NCBI GenBank assembly: GCA_949710005.1
Contig: OX453281.1
Coordinates: 25,331,362 to 25,395,361, forward strand
Source of the DNA: Ricordea florida
Taxonomy: Eukaryota; Cnidaria; Anthozoa; Corallimorpharia; Ricordeidae
Direction: 5' to 3'
Length of the DNA stretch: 64,000 nucleotides
Part shown: positions 33,001 through 44,100 of the stretch, one piece after another
Layout of the letters: each line of letters starts with the position of its first letter
Numbering within the stretch: position 1 is the stretch's first letter
Program-made: the position numbers and the translations under genes
Notes under the pieces: model-generated
Seen by the model: the letters and a program-made list of their open reading frames with translations, nothing else
What the model was told of the DNA's origin: nothing
Databases searched by the model: none

Positions 33001-33752
33001 GTCTTAATAGATGCACTGGGTATCTTCAGGAGCAGAATGTAAGATTTAGATCCATCTGCTTGGATGCTTCAACAGAAAGTGGTCATCCTGTCTTAGCTCA
33101 TGATCAAAATGGTCTTACTGTCACTAAGTATGAGGACATTTTGCAAAGTATTAAATCAATGGTTGACGCAGATGGCCAGACAATAAATCTGGTTTTTGTT
33201 GATCTTAGCCTTGGACAAAGCACTTCACATGGCCAAGAAGAATTGATTTTAAAGACAACTTTTGTATATTTTTGCACTCTTGCACTTAGAATACTGAAAA
33301 CTGGTGGGATGCTTGTTTGCCGCATTTTTGATACGTTAACAAGGTTTACTGTTGGAATTGTCTGCATTCTTCATCAGTTATTTCAAGAAACAACAATTGT
33401 GAAACCAGTGTTTTCCCAACTCTACAATCCAGAAAGATATCTTGTCTGCAAAGGATTTGTTGAGAATGGAAAGCACTTAATTGCATTCCTTGAGTCCATC
33501 TTGGATCAGCTGGAAGAAGTCAACTCATATCCAAGGAAGTCAAGTTGCAATGTGTTAGAAATTGTTCCAATGAGAGAATTATATGGAAAGCCATTCTTCC
33601 TCTTTGTTAAAAAGGTAAATGAACAACTTGCCCATTTGCAAATTCAGACAATTGTTCAAATTGAGAATTGTTTCCTTTTTCCAGAAAAAATACCTTCAGT
33701 AACTGAAGTCACATATCTTGAAGACGACATAATGAAGTATTTGAATTTGTAG
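27367..33752 (+). CDS. CMTR2: cap-specific mRNA 2'-O-methyltransferase 2
   Basis: Four exons: 27367-28044, 29738-29954, 30576-31130, 32614-33752, giving 862 codons plus stop. All junctions are GT-AG and phase-consistent. The product methylates the ribose of the second transcribed nucleotide of capped mRNA (cap 2) using SAM (family knowledge). The Rossmann/FtsJ SAM loop is [13 protein letters not shown] at 140-152. The catalytic tetrad fits K115 (QAWAKFYE), D230 (VTADGS), K270 (FKMFTAFEH) and E307 (GNSEVY). The C-terminal non-catalytic FtsJ-like half is in exon 4. It is somewhat longer than the human protein (about 770, from memory). Intron 3's donor is GTTATT. The introns hold a LINE tail, SINE, two MITEs and a 103-bp array. 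Confidence 0.95.
28049..28128. repeat. AAT microsatellite at splice donor
   Basis: A run of aat/agt trinucleotides starts four bases after the intron 1 GT of CMTR2. In the absence of splicing the frame would read through as poly-Asn to a stop at 28135. Confidence 0.9.
28312..28693 (-). pseudogene. LINE ORF2 C-terminal fragment
   Basis: The minus frame reads [49 protein letters not shown] and [11 protein letters not shown] before its stop at 28312. I recognise this as the tail of a common non-LTR retroelement ORF in coral genomes (recollection). It is 5'-truncated and abuts an AAT microsatellite at about 28705-28740. It lies in CMTR2 intron 1, antisense to the gene. Confidence 0.65.
29344..29677. 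repeat. composite repeat with tRNA-like core
   Basis: A block of about 75 bp (gtaataacattaattgatca through gcagctgtgaatttgaagcc plus an A run) occurs at 29344-29420 and again at 29601-29677. Between them lie a tRNA-like sequence and a 105-bp spacer. A partial copy is at 15148-15238. The direct duplication suggests a tandem or recombined SINE. Confidence 0.75.
29423..29495 (-). tRNA. tRNA-like sequence (SINE head), probably not a functional tRNA
   Basis: A 73-nt cloverleaf on the minus strand: acceptor GGCTTGA pairing with TCAAGCC, D arm GCTCAGTTGGTAGAGC, T arm ATGGGTTCGAATCCCGT, with clear A and B boxes. Counting puts GGT at positions 34-36, which would be a threonine anticodon, but position 33 is C instead of the invariant T and the 31-39 pair is mismatched. 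With its placement inside a repeated unit, I favour a SINE head. Confidence 0.6.
30002..30095 (+). mobile_element. piggyBac-type MITE, copy 1
   Basis: 94 bp with termini ccctttcactcccaag and cttgggagtgaaaggg, flanked by ttaa on both sides (29998-30001, 30096-30099). TTAA targets with CCC/GGG ends are the piggyBac signature (family knowledge). It is in CMTR2 intron 2. Confidence 0.85.
30225..30318 (-). mobile_element. piggyBac-type MITE, copy 2
   Basis: 94 bp, the same sequence as copy 1 in opposite orientation with about a dozen or fewer differences, flanked by ttaa (30221-30224 and 30319-30322). One terminus has mutated to tgg. It lies 129 bp from copy 1. Confidence 0.85.
31267..31983 (+). 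repeat. 103-bp tandem array, seven copies
   Basis: The unit begins aagaatacaggataaagtt and ends agtcacactacaa. Seven nearly identical copies differ at a handful of positions (g/t in tgattt[gt]caag, a/g in agtt[ag]taaat). Homogeneity implies recent amplification. It lies in CMTR2 intron 3, about 630 bp before exon 4. Confidence 0.95.
32085..32280 (-). repeat. dispersed repeat, inverse of 930-1140
   Basis: Contains ctgttcatcaaacattcagg and ttatgagaataacgaaaatg, matching 930-1140 in reverse complement. Confidence 0.6.
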
Positions 33753-33824
33753 AAAACCTGTCTGTATAAGTTGTGGTATGAAATGCTGACTCAGCTGAAC
33801 TATATTGTTTAAGATTTCAGTTGT

Positions 33825-33830
33825 AATAAA
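33825..33830 (+). terminator. CMTR2 polyadenylation signal
   Basis: AATAAA 73 bp after the CMTR2 stop codon. Confidence 0.7.
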
Positions 33831-33886
33831 TTACTGCTATGCTACAATGAACAACAATCTTAAATTTTGTATATGTATCTTGCAGG

Positions 33887-34600
33887 GTGTTCATTAGATA
33901 TCGGAGATCAGAGAATTATCTGGCTACTACAAGGAATTCTCCGGCCAAATTTAGATGGCCAGAGCTAGTTTTAAATTTAGATGTGGAGCGCTTTCAAAAT
34001 ATTCTCCTGTTACTTTACACAATTCTCCTGCTAAAATTCTTATTGAAAGCCATGACCTTGTTCTTGGTTGATTTCAAAAAAGACTGCAACTCACTGAATA
34101 CATTGAACACAAGATTTTATTGTTGCAGTGGACAGTGTAAAAGGCATTTTGATCACCTCAGGAGATTTTATGATCAGAATACATTAAATTTTACACAAAC
34201 AGACTCTATAAAGATCTGGTTGCCTAAATTTCAACATCATTTGAAAATGCATAGGTTAGTCTCCATGGCAAGTGCTTCAGGGTCATCACACAATGCTCCC
34301 TTATTTACAACTGCATCCTGACTTTTCTGCTGTTTACAAGTAAATACTAAGGTTGGCACAAGTTCCTCACAGTGTACTTTCCTGATTTGGTATCACATTT
34401 ACATGAGTGCTACGTGATTTCATATTATCAAAAGGAAACTTTCAGCTGAATTAATATGGTACTTGACTTCTGTTAATTGGAGCAACCCTCCATTCTCAGG
34501 TGAATTCTTGCTGATATCAAGAACCTGAGGTGAAGCTGCACCAGTGCCAGTATGCACTTCACAGTTCAACAATCATTTTCTGCTGGCAAAATGGGGTGGA
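33887..34600. other. intergenic, no gene supported
   Basis: The interval between the convergent CMTR2 and DCLRE1B genes. The plus open frame at 33887-34321 has no start context, family resemblance or splice support. Confidence 0.4.
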
Positions 34601-34607
34601 AAAATGC

Positions 34608-35010
34608 CCGGGGGGGGGAGGGGTACTCGATATATCCCTGGGTGGGCAGGTGCGGCACGCCCCCTCATAGCCTGACCTTGTTTAAGACAATATCGCTGAC
34701 TTTCCTTCCCTGTTTAAGACAGAATTCCGATTTTTGATACCCTGTTTAAGACACTTGTGCCTGGTGTCAATGCCAAAGTCAATGGAAGTCAATATTAATT
34801 AACATTAAAAGCATTTGTAAAAATTTTGCTGTTTATCGTCCAAGAAAAGATATCCTGTTAAGACAAAAATTGATAATTCGATACCCTGATTAAGACAAAA
34901 AATGATAAATTTGATACCCTGTTTAAGACAAAAATCCCGAAAAACATAACCTGGCTGGCCGCACGTCCCCATTAAGCCCTTATAAGGAAGTACCCCCTCC
35001 CCTCCCCCGG
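34608..35010. mobile_element. CCGGGGG-ended MITE with 9-bp target duplication
   Basis: Termini ccggggggggggaggggtact and agtaccccctcccctccccc are inverted. Identical 9-bp flanks gaaaaatgc lie at 34599-34607 and 35011-35019. The interior repeats cctgtttaagaca several times. The 9-bp duplication fits Mutator-like mobilisation (inference). It is the same family as 41929-42321. Confidence 0.85.
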
Positions 35011-35158
35011 GAAAAATGCTAAGGTGGAAGTCACATTGGTACAGCTGTGTTGAAGGGGTGCCTAGAGTAAATCTCCCAGTGACTTTTGATAAACTGCATG
35101 ATTCTCCTTCCACTAATATTAAATTTTGCCTGCTATACTTGTGAACCCAAGGAAGAAT

Positions 35159-35164
35159 TTTATT
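35159..35164 (-). terminator. DCLRE1B polyadenylation signal
   Basis: AATAAA on the minus strand, 113 bp beyond the DCLRE1B stop. Confidence 0.65.
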
Positions 35165-35276
35165 TCAAATCAAAAGCCACTAAAATCTTTTTTGATAGAA
35201 CTCAAGACTTGCCTTTTTATAAAGTAAACCTAAATATTTGTGCCAAACTCAACTTTGTCTGTAGCACAGGAGCCTC

Positions 35277-36845
35277 TTAACCTTCCTGCAAAAATTTTCG
35301 GGCAAAATCACACGAACACCCATTATAAATATTAAATTTCTTTTTGGACCCTGAAATTTGGGGTTTGTTTGTCTCTGGGCAGTTACCATTGAGTTCTTTA
35401 AACACCTTATGACCATACCCATCTGAGGGCTTGAAATATGATGTTATATATGTATCTGCTGCTTTTTTCACTTCACACATTTTCTTGCCAGGCAAGTTCT
35501 CCTCAGTTGAGCCATTCAATTCTGATGTCAGTAGATCAACATTTCCCAGGACAGAATCCCTGTCCTCCATTGCAATCGTCTCCCTGCTGGATGAAAAGGC
35601 AACACTATAATGCTCCTTTGAGCCATTTAATTCTGATTTCTGTAAATCAACATTTCCCAATTCAGGATCTGAGTTCTCCATTGTAATTGTATCCAAGCTA
35701 GATGGAAAGATGACACCACAAGGTTTCTTTGAACTGAATGTAGCAACTTTTCTCAAAGTGGCTTGTCTTCCCTTGCCCAGCTTTTTGCGTGAAAGCCTTT
35801 CTCCTTGAGTCATATAGTGTTGCACAGACAGTGGGATGGCGAATGGAGCAGATTGACAGGTGTCCATCAAATCTTGAAAACAGCTCATGTCAACTCTTCT
35901 GCTAATAATTTCATCTGGAGAAAGCCTGTGTTTATGGACAATCGGAATTATCTTGCATGGTCTTATAATTTGAACAAACTTTCTCAACTCTTCAAAAGAA
36001 CTGTGATCCGAATAGGGCACCACAAAAATATCAGGAACGGTCATAAATGGGTTGTGCGACCCAACATAAAGACAAGTAGGCAAAATCGCAATTGTTCTTG
36101 TTTCGGAATTCCACGCTTCCAAGTTCTTCTTGGTAACTCGTTGGGCTTGCAACACCCTAATTCTGACTCCCTCTAGATCACACGTAAATACATTCGGCAT
36201 TTCAAGAAGTTCTAAAGTCTGTTTCCTCGAAGGATCGACACCAATCCAGGTTTGAAAAATCACAGCAATTCTGTGAAGAAGTGCCTCTTTACCGAGGTTA
36301 TGCATTCCTACAACTACGTTGTGATCAGGGTGTCTTTGAATGATATCCAGAATTTCAATCGTTGCTTCAGCGCGTGTTGGAAACACGCATTTAGGATCGC
36401 AATACGTATTATCTAGATATAGGATATCAAAGGACTTAGCTTTAATGGCGAGATGCGAAGCTATGCCGTCGTAGTATCGAAAGTCGCCCGTGTACAGTAT
36501 TTTACCGAAGTAACCTTCGAAAACAAACATGACTGCTCCCGGGCAGTGGTTTGCGTCAATGAGGGTGACCGCCAGCGTTTCTTTCCCTGTTTCGTCAAGG
36601 TTGACCGTCATGCACTCATCAACTGGAAGTCCAATAACCAGCTCCTTCTTAACACCGAGTTTGGCGACCAAAAGTTTCGCCGTCAGCTCGGAACAGTAGA
36701 TCTTGTAAGTGGACCAAGAAGAGGTGAGACCAACTGTATGATCGGCGTGCATATGAGATAGGAAGAAGATTCTTGAGTGTGGGCATTGCCGCAGCCTCCA
36801 GAAATCCACTGCTATCGGTGTGTTGGGAATTACAGCGCCGTTCAT
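35277..36845 (-). CDS. DCLRE1B: 5' exonuclease Apollo (SNM1B)
   Basis: One uninterrupted exon of 522 codons from MNGAVIPNTPIAVDFW to the stop at 35277. The metallo-beta-lactamase motifs are complete: D14, H31-H33-D35-H36 (HMHADH), H99 (DANHCPG) and D120 (YTGDFRY). The beta-CASP region includes YLDNTYCDP, HNLGKEALL and PYSDHSSFEELR. Apollo resects 5' DNA ends at telomeres and crosslinks in vertebrates (family knowledge). Length matches the human protein (532). The C-terminal 170 residues are low in conservation. They contain a repeated segment around AFSSSRETIAMEDRDSVLG and FPSSLDTITMENSDPELG, each followed by NVDLxxSELNGS, and I could not see the vertebrate TRF2-binding motif. It converges on CMTR2. 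Confidence 0.93.
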   Translation of the reverse strand: MNGAVIPNTPIAVDFWRLRQCPHSRIFFLSHMHADHTVGLTSSWSTYKIYCSELTAKLLVAKLGVKKELVIGLPVDECMTVNLDETGKETLAVTLIDANHCPGAVMFVFEGYFGKILYTGDFRYYDGIASHLAIKAKSFDILYLDNTYCDPKCVFPTRAEATIEILDIIQRHPDHNVVVGMHNLGKEALLHRIAVIFQTWIGVDPSRKQTLELLEMPNVFTCDLEGVRIRVLQAQRVTKKNLEAWNSETRTIAILPTCLYVGSHNPFMTVPDIFVVPYSDHSSFEELRKFVQIIRPCKIIPIVHKHRLSPDEIISRRVDMSCFQDLMDTCQSAPFAIPLSVQHYMTQGERLSRKKLGKGRQATLRKVATFSSKKPCGVIFPSSLDTITMENSDPELGNVDLQKSELNGSKEHYSVAFSSSRETIAMEDRDSVLGNVDLLTSELNGSTEENLPGKKMCEVKKAADTYITSYFKPSDGYGHKVFKELNGNCPETNKPQISGSKKKFNIYNGCSCDFARKFLQEG

Positions 36846-38180
36846 TGGTATTCGTTTTAAATTGCTACCTGTTACAAAAGATGCAGGTTACGGAAAACCC
36901 GCCATTTTTCTAATTGACCATGAACCATTGCGAGCTTCACTCATCTCGGCGCCCCTAAACGTGACGAGTAATCTTCGCCACGCTTCGAGACTCATTCGCA
37001 CTCGGTACATTTTTACGAGCAAGGTAACGCTTGCAAAGGTGGCAAAAATCGAAATGAGGAAAAAAGATAAAACAAAATTCTATTATCATTTATTTATTTA
37101 TGGCTGCTATCTGACGTGCTCCTCATTTTTACTAAAGAAATTTTAATTTTGCGTTATCATTCCTTGGATAAGTTTTTGTTACTGGAACCCCATTCCTTAA
37201 TGTTTGTCAGCGGGATAGCCGTACATAGTTTTCGCTGATGTAGATGGCACAGTAAAACCACCTTTGTATGTCTCAGGGTTTGACACTGTAAGGTCCGTGT
37301 AAGTTTCGCCATTGAATGTGAAAAGTGCTGGATCAAATGATTTTGAGCGCAATTTGCCTGAATAAAAGTGAAGAAGTGAAGAACATTGAAATGCACAAAT
37401 TTACGAGTGCTTACCGATTCCAAATTGTACTTCAAATCGTTTCACAAATTGTATGCAAACATTCGATTTCAAATTTATGCGGTCCAATTCAACGTCTTGC
37501 ACTGAATTTCGATTATCTGCAGAGTAAGAGATTAATTCGCGTGCTCTCGGCCAATTAAACTAAAATCGGATGAAAAAACGTTTCTGTTTCACTCAACTTT
37601 CCCCTTTCTATGCACATCGATTTAAAACCTTTCGTTTCGATTTCAAAGTCTACAGCAACTATCTTAAAAATCAACAAACTTTAATCATATCTAAAAATTC
37701 ATAATTTCATTCACACTTTTATTTACAATAAAATACAGTTAAAATCAATGAATCTGATTAATAAAAATCACCACGTTTATGTACCTGTACACAGGGGCGT
37801 GGCGGCGTCTATAAAGGCACATCAGCCCGTGCGTAATGCTGGAGTCTGGAAAAATATTCTTTTTATTCCTTTGTTATCATTTGATAGGGTTGACTGATGG
37901 TTTTTCGCATTATATTTCTGTCTTTGTGTTAGTTTTCCCTTTCTGTTTTTATTAGTCGGTAAAGGGACGTCAATCTTTCCTTTTCGGGCGTACACCTTCA
38001 AAATCTCACACCACGCCTCTGGTACAATAATCAAGGTAATTCCCTGAATAAGAACCGACAATAAAATTTCCCTTTGATCAATTTTTTTAATTGACAGCTC
38101 TCTGATTAAATGTCACTTTACTTTTAAAGTAGTTTACATGTTGCAATTTCGGGAGTTCACGGGCTTCTTTAAATGTACAG
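36846..38180. other. 5' flank of DCLRE1B and gene-free spacer
   Basis: 36846-37150 must hold the DCLRE1B promoter. 37395-37560 carries a diverged ccaaattg / ctctcggccaatta repeat of the family seen at 16395 and 58040. No gene is supported. Confidence 0.45.
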
Positions 38181-41100
38181 TTATGCATTTCCTTGCGATC
38201 CCGCGCTAGGCCTTTTTCCCGCGTCCCGTCTGGACGGTGGCGTCATAGGTAACCCGTTTCTGGAAGTATTGGTTCCCCGTGCACCCACTCTGTGCATTTG
38301 TTTAAGTTCATCAAATGCGTTGGCAAACTGGCTCTTTTTTGCAGGTTTTGGTGGCTTCCTAAAATGAAACAAAAGTCACCCACGCTGATTGGTTGATACA
38401 TAAGGGAAGGTACGTTTCTATGGGGGGGGGGGGGGGGGGGAGGGGGTGAGCCGGGGTATTTTAGATTTTTTTTGGCGAAAAAAGTCGTGGCCCTCCCACT
38501 TCCTGGAATGGATTGACACATGACCCTTCAAAAATACCCAAACAAAAACATCTGACCCTACCCCCCCCCCCCCAACCTATCCAAGACAAAAATAACCGGA
38601 AGAAAAAATAACTGACTGGAAGTGTTACTCAATAACCGCGCTCATCTGCGCACAAAGTAGTTAATTACGTGGCGTGTGATTGTACGGTGAAAACGTGAAC
38701 ATGGGGAAGGATGTACGAGGAATAGAAAGACGGAAATGTGCTTCTGGTGAATGCGGGGATTTCATGAGGTCAGATGGATCAACTTACATATACAAAATAG
38801 AAGCGACATGGAGTAATTTTTTCCTTGCCAAAAAAAACTGTGACCCTCCCCCGGTTGAGAATAACACAGGTTTGACCCTCCCCTCCGAAGCTCCGGCCCA
38901 CCGCTCCCCCCCCCCTCCAGTAAAAAACGTACCTTTCCTAATAAAGTTCCTATTTTCTCGTCTCCTAACACTGCCTAATAAGGAACTGCGCTGTATCAGG
39001 AGCCTATCACCAGAAGCGTTCCTATGCGTCGAGTGGTGTCTCTAGCATAGTATACGTAGCAAATGCTACTTTTTTTTCATAATTATTATTTTTTATTGAT
39101 ATAGCAAAATTTGTCACGTTTGTGGGCAATTTTACGTTTTATTATTTCATAGTATCTGAGTATGTTGACAAATATGCGGCTACTTTCATGACCCCGTTCT
39201 TCCGCAGAAATTCTTCCAGACAAGAAGATGTAGAAACCTCTAAAACATTCTCCCAAACTAACGTCAACAAGCATACTAAATTAGGATGATCACTGTCACA
39301 GTTTAATAAGTCGATGTAGTCATTCCTTGGTCGTTAGAGTAGTAAAAAATGACGACATCTGCCACTGAGCTGGGTACAGCCCAAAAGACGTTAAAGACAA
39401 CTGGAACGCTCCTGTTTAAGGGCTCCTGTCTGTAGTAATCCTTTGGCATGATCAGGATTCGGGTTTGCGATCAACGATCACACAGATCATGGCGCATCAA
39501 AGGGATCGATGAATCCACTGTGGACAAGGATTCATCGGTTCCTTTGATGCACCATGGTCCGAGTGATCCCGGATCAAAAATCCAAATCCGGATCATACCA
39601 AAGTAATGCACCTTTTAATGCCACTTCCGACAACACAGCCACCAGCATCTCTGACTTGTGTTGCATGACCCCCCTTTCCACCCTCCTGCAGACAAAGGCA
39701 GTAAGCTCAGGTACATTAATCTCTATTTCAACATCAAATCAGTTACCAATTCTGTAGCTTGACAACTCACAAAAACCATAGAACAGGTACTCACTTGTAG
39801 TCGGTCGACGTTTTACCAACACGCAGAGATGCGACGCCCTCCGCGACTGTTCTGACCCCTAGTGATGGATCAGGGGATTCATGTCCTACTATGATCTGGG
39901 GCGGTGGTCGGCCAGCAGGATATTTAGCTGACTTGTGATGAGAAGTTCCAGAAACTGGAAGGCTGGACCTGCGTACTGACGAACTTGCTACGAAAAGAGA
40001 TGAGAAACAGACTTCTTCTTAGCTCAGACGGTGGATTAACGTCTGCACAAGAAAGACTTCTTACTGTTCAGTTTGTACCAATAAAATTATTCAAAAACTA
40101 CGTCGTGGCTTTCCAAACTTGGTCACACTGTGCTTTTATATATACATATGTGGCCACAGTAACACTGCATAACAAAACAGTACAGTACTGTTCAGTAGCT
40201 TTTTAAAGAATGGTCACACTGCATGGTTTGATCCACAGATGAAAAAGTTAGAACCACACTGTATAGTAAAACAAACAGTACCACAGTACAGTACTGTTCA
40301 GTAGCTTTTCAAAGAATGGTCACACTGCATGGTTTGATCCACAGATGAAAAAGTTAGAACCACACTGTATAGTAAAACAAACAGTACCACAGTACAGTAC
40401 TGTTCAGTAGCTTTACAGAGAATGGTCACACTGCATGGTTTGATACACAGATTAAAAAGTTAGAATCACACTGTATAGTAAAACAAACAGTACCACAGTA
40501 CAGTACTGTTCAGTAGCTTTACTAAGAATGGTCACACTGCATGGTTTGATCCATAGATGAAAAAGTTAGAACCACACTGTATAGTAAAAAAAACAGTACC
40601 ACAGTACAGTACTGTTCAGTAGCTTTACTAAGAATGGTCACACTGCATGGTTTGATCCACAGATGAAAAAGTTAGAACCACACTGTATAGTGAAACAAAC
40701 AGTACCACAGTACAGTACTGTTCAGTAGCTTTTCAAAGAATGGTCACACTGCATGGTTTGATCCACAGATGAAAAAGTTAGAACCACACTGTATAGTAAA
40801 ACAAACAGTACCACAGTACAGTACTGTTCAGTAGCTTTACTAAGAATGGTCACACTGCATGGTTTGATCCACAGATGAAAAAGTTAGAACCACACTGTAT
40901 AGTGAAACAAACAGTACCACAGTACAGCACTGTTCAGTAGCTTTTCAAAGAATGGTCACACTGCATGGTTTGATCCACAGATGAAAAAGTTAGAACCACA
41001 CTTTATAGTAAAACAAACAGTGCCACAGTACAGTACTGTTCAGTAGCTTTACAAAGAATGGTCACACTGCATGGTTTGATCCACAGATGAAAAAGACAGA

Positions 41101-44100
41101 ACCACACTGTATAGTAAAACAAACAGTACCACAGTACAGTACTGTTCAGTAGCTTTACAGAGAATGGTCACACTGCATGGTTTGATCCACAGATTAAAAA
41201 GTTAGAATCACACTGTATAGTAAAACAAACAGTACCACAGTACAGTACTGTTCAGTAGCTTTACTAAGAATGGTCACACTGCATGGTTTGATCCACAGAT
41301 GAAAAAGTTAGAACCACACTGTATAGTAAAACAAACAGTAGCACAGTACAGTACTGTTCAGTAGCTTTACAAAGAATGGTCACACTGCATGGTTTGATCC
41401 ACAGATGAAAAAGTTAGAACCACACTGTATAGTAAAACAAACAGTAGCACAGTACAGTACTGTTCAGTAGCTTTACAAAGAATAGTCACACTGCATGGTT
41501 TGATCCACAGATGAAAAAGTTAGAACCACACTGTATAGTAAAACAAACAGTGCCACAGTACAGTACTGTTCAGTAGCTTTCAAAAGAGTGGTCACACTGC
41601 ATGGTTTGATCCACAGATGAAAAAGTTAGAACCACATTGTACAAGAAATGGTATCACGGTACAGTACGGTTCAGTAGCTTTCCACAGTATTAATACACCG
41701 ACCTTTTCCAGTCCTGTCCTTGGCAGAGGAAGCATTGTTTCCTAACTGAGAGTTTCGTTTCGTTAGTTTTTTGTGGCTGTCAATCGGCGCCGTATCGCTA
41801 ACAGCCCTTCTGTCCTTCGTTTCACTGCCATGCGATGATAAGGAACTGGACTCACTAACAGTCTCACTTGCTTCCTTAATCACACCACAGAAAACACCAG
41901 GTTAGATTAACTAAAGCGGGGCGAAATACCGGGGGGTACTCCCAGAAAAAATTGGATAGTGGTGTACAGCCCGCTACCCAAAACCCTTACCCTATTTATG
42001 AACAAAATCTGCCAGTTTCCCCAGCCTATTTATAACCTGACCAAAAATTTGATACACTTTTTATGGCATGACCTTTTAATCAATACCCTGTTTCGGACCT
42101 GCCACATAATTATTTCCCTAGTTCAGACCAATGTTAAAGTCAACATTCAGAATTCTACACTGTAACGCGAGGGCAAAATCGATACCCTATTTATTACCAA
42201 AATGGCGGCAAAATGGCTAAAATCTATACCCTATTTGTGACTAAACTGGCTGAAAAATCATACCCTTTGGGGTCGCACATACCTATATAGCCCATATAAG
42301 GGAGTACCCCCGGGGGGAGGGGGGCAAATAACACCAAACCAAGGCTTTAACGACTGTGCTTATATTTTGGGTTGGACATAATAGCAGACATCGATGACAA
42401 CGCAGTTCACGTCCGGTAAGCGACTTGCATTGCTAATTTGCAAAGAATATAGCTGGATGGAGTTTGGTTGTTGTTGTTCTTGCTTTTTTTACTGACTTCA
42501 AAGACGTACTCTCCTATATATGCACATGAGTTTCTGTAGTGTGTTCGCGGCAATGTTTCCTTTCAAAGTAAGTATTTGCCTATACTATAATACAGTGGAA
42601 CCTCGATTTAACGAAGTCGCTGGGGACCGGGCAAATTTGTTCGTTAAATCGAGGGTTCTTTATATCGAAAACCTCGATATAACGAACTTGAAGGGAAAAA
42701 ACCAAAATGTTCGTTATATCGAGGTCATAGTTAATGATTGATTTGTAACACAGGTGACTGATGTCACGCAATTCAACGCAATTTTTGTCACCACAAGCAT
42801 GGTGGTATTCAGTAGCAATTATTTTAATTTTTGAGCAGACATGCAGCTTTTGTTTTCAAAGAACGACACTTTTAGAGCAGCGATTTAAAAATGTTGCAAC
42901 ACAGAGGAGGGACGTCGCAGATTGTGGGTCATGTGCCATTGACACTGACACGTGTATTTCACTTATTTTAAAACACGGAGGACAAATCTCAGTGTAAGTG
43001 ACTGGCAAACAGAGAAACAAGGGCATTGGAATAAAAATTCCGGCTACGTATTCAATGTAACACAAGACGCCTTCGAAAGTGATGAAGTTAATAGAACTAA
43101 TAAGAGACAAGGAGGATAGAGATGACGTTAATTGATGTCGAAACACTATAGTGCCAATGTCTATGACATATAACAAGCCGTTGATTGAAAGGTTGCTATC
43201 TCTTTACCATAAGGATTAAGGGATTTGTTGAATGTTGATCTCTTCAGCATTTATCTTCTGTCGCGTGTTGACATTGTAATTCGTTTTATCGAGGTAGATT
43301 TTACGTTTGGGCTTCCGGATTATGTTCGTTATATCGAAGAATTCGTTATATCGAGGTTCGTTATATCGAGGTTTCACTGTATTAATGAGCTATAATATTA
43401 ATGAGCTTAGATTTGTAAAATATATGTAACTTCTAATAAAAATAAAAAAGAACTTCTAATAAAGCTTTGCTGTTGTTAAAGAAAATAAGGATGGCAATGA
43501 TGATAGGAATAACAATGGAACTAACAATAATAACAACAATACTAATCTTTAAAAAAACTTCTGGCCAACAACAACAACAACAACAAAAAAAAGACAGGAA
43601 ACATTTTGCACCTAGGATTCTCCGATTTCTAAATCAGGAGCTACACTCCGAAACTACATGACAACCATAGGAGCAAGGCCATAAACTAACAATTTTCATC
43701 ACTTGGAAACCCCATCACACTCAAAATAATTGAGGCCACGACAGTCCTTGTCAAATATCTTTGCGTCGTATCCACTACAACATCGACTAGAATACTAACC
43801 TTTGAATAATCGTGGTCTTTATCAAGGGATTCAAGCGACAAAGACAGACTCACAGGGTGGTGCTTAGTCGATCTTTTTCCTGAAGAAATTTAAAGCAAAA
43901 TTTTGGTAATACATTCATGTCCTATATTTTGGAGCTGTTCTTCCAGACCTGTTTGAGTTTTCAATCGATAGGCACATAGACATCGACATACTTTATTTAA
44001 CGTGGACAAGTACACACTTAACTGTCCGCTAGTTTCCAGGTGCTCCACGATTTAAATTAAGAAATGTACAACATTATAAAAGCTTAGAAAAAAAGGTATC

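Noticed and set aside
40180..41690. CRISPR-like or bacterial direct-repeat array
   Set aside because: The units are contiguous 106-bp satellites with no unique spacers, in an intron of a eukaryotic gene.
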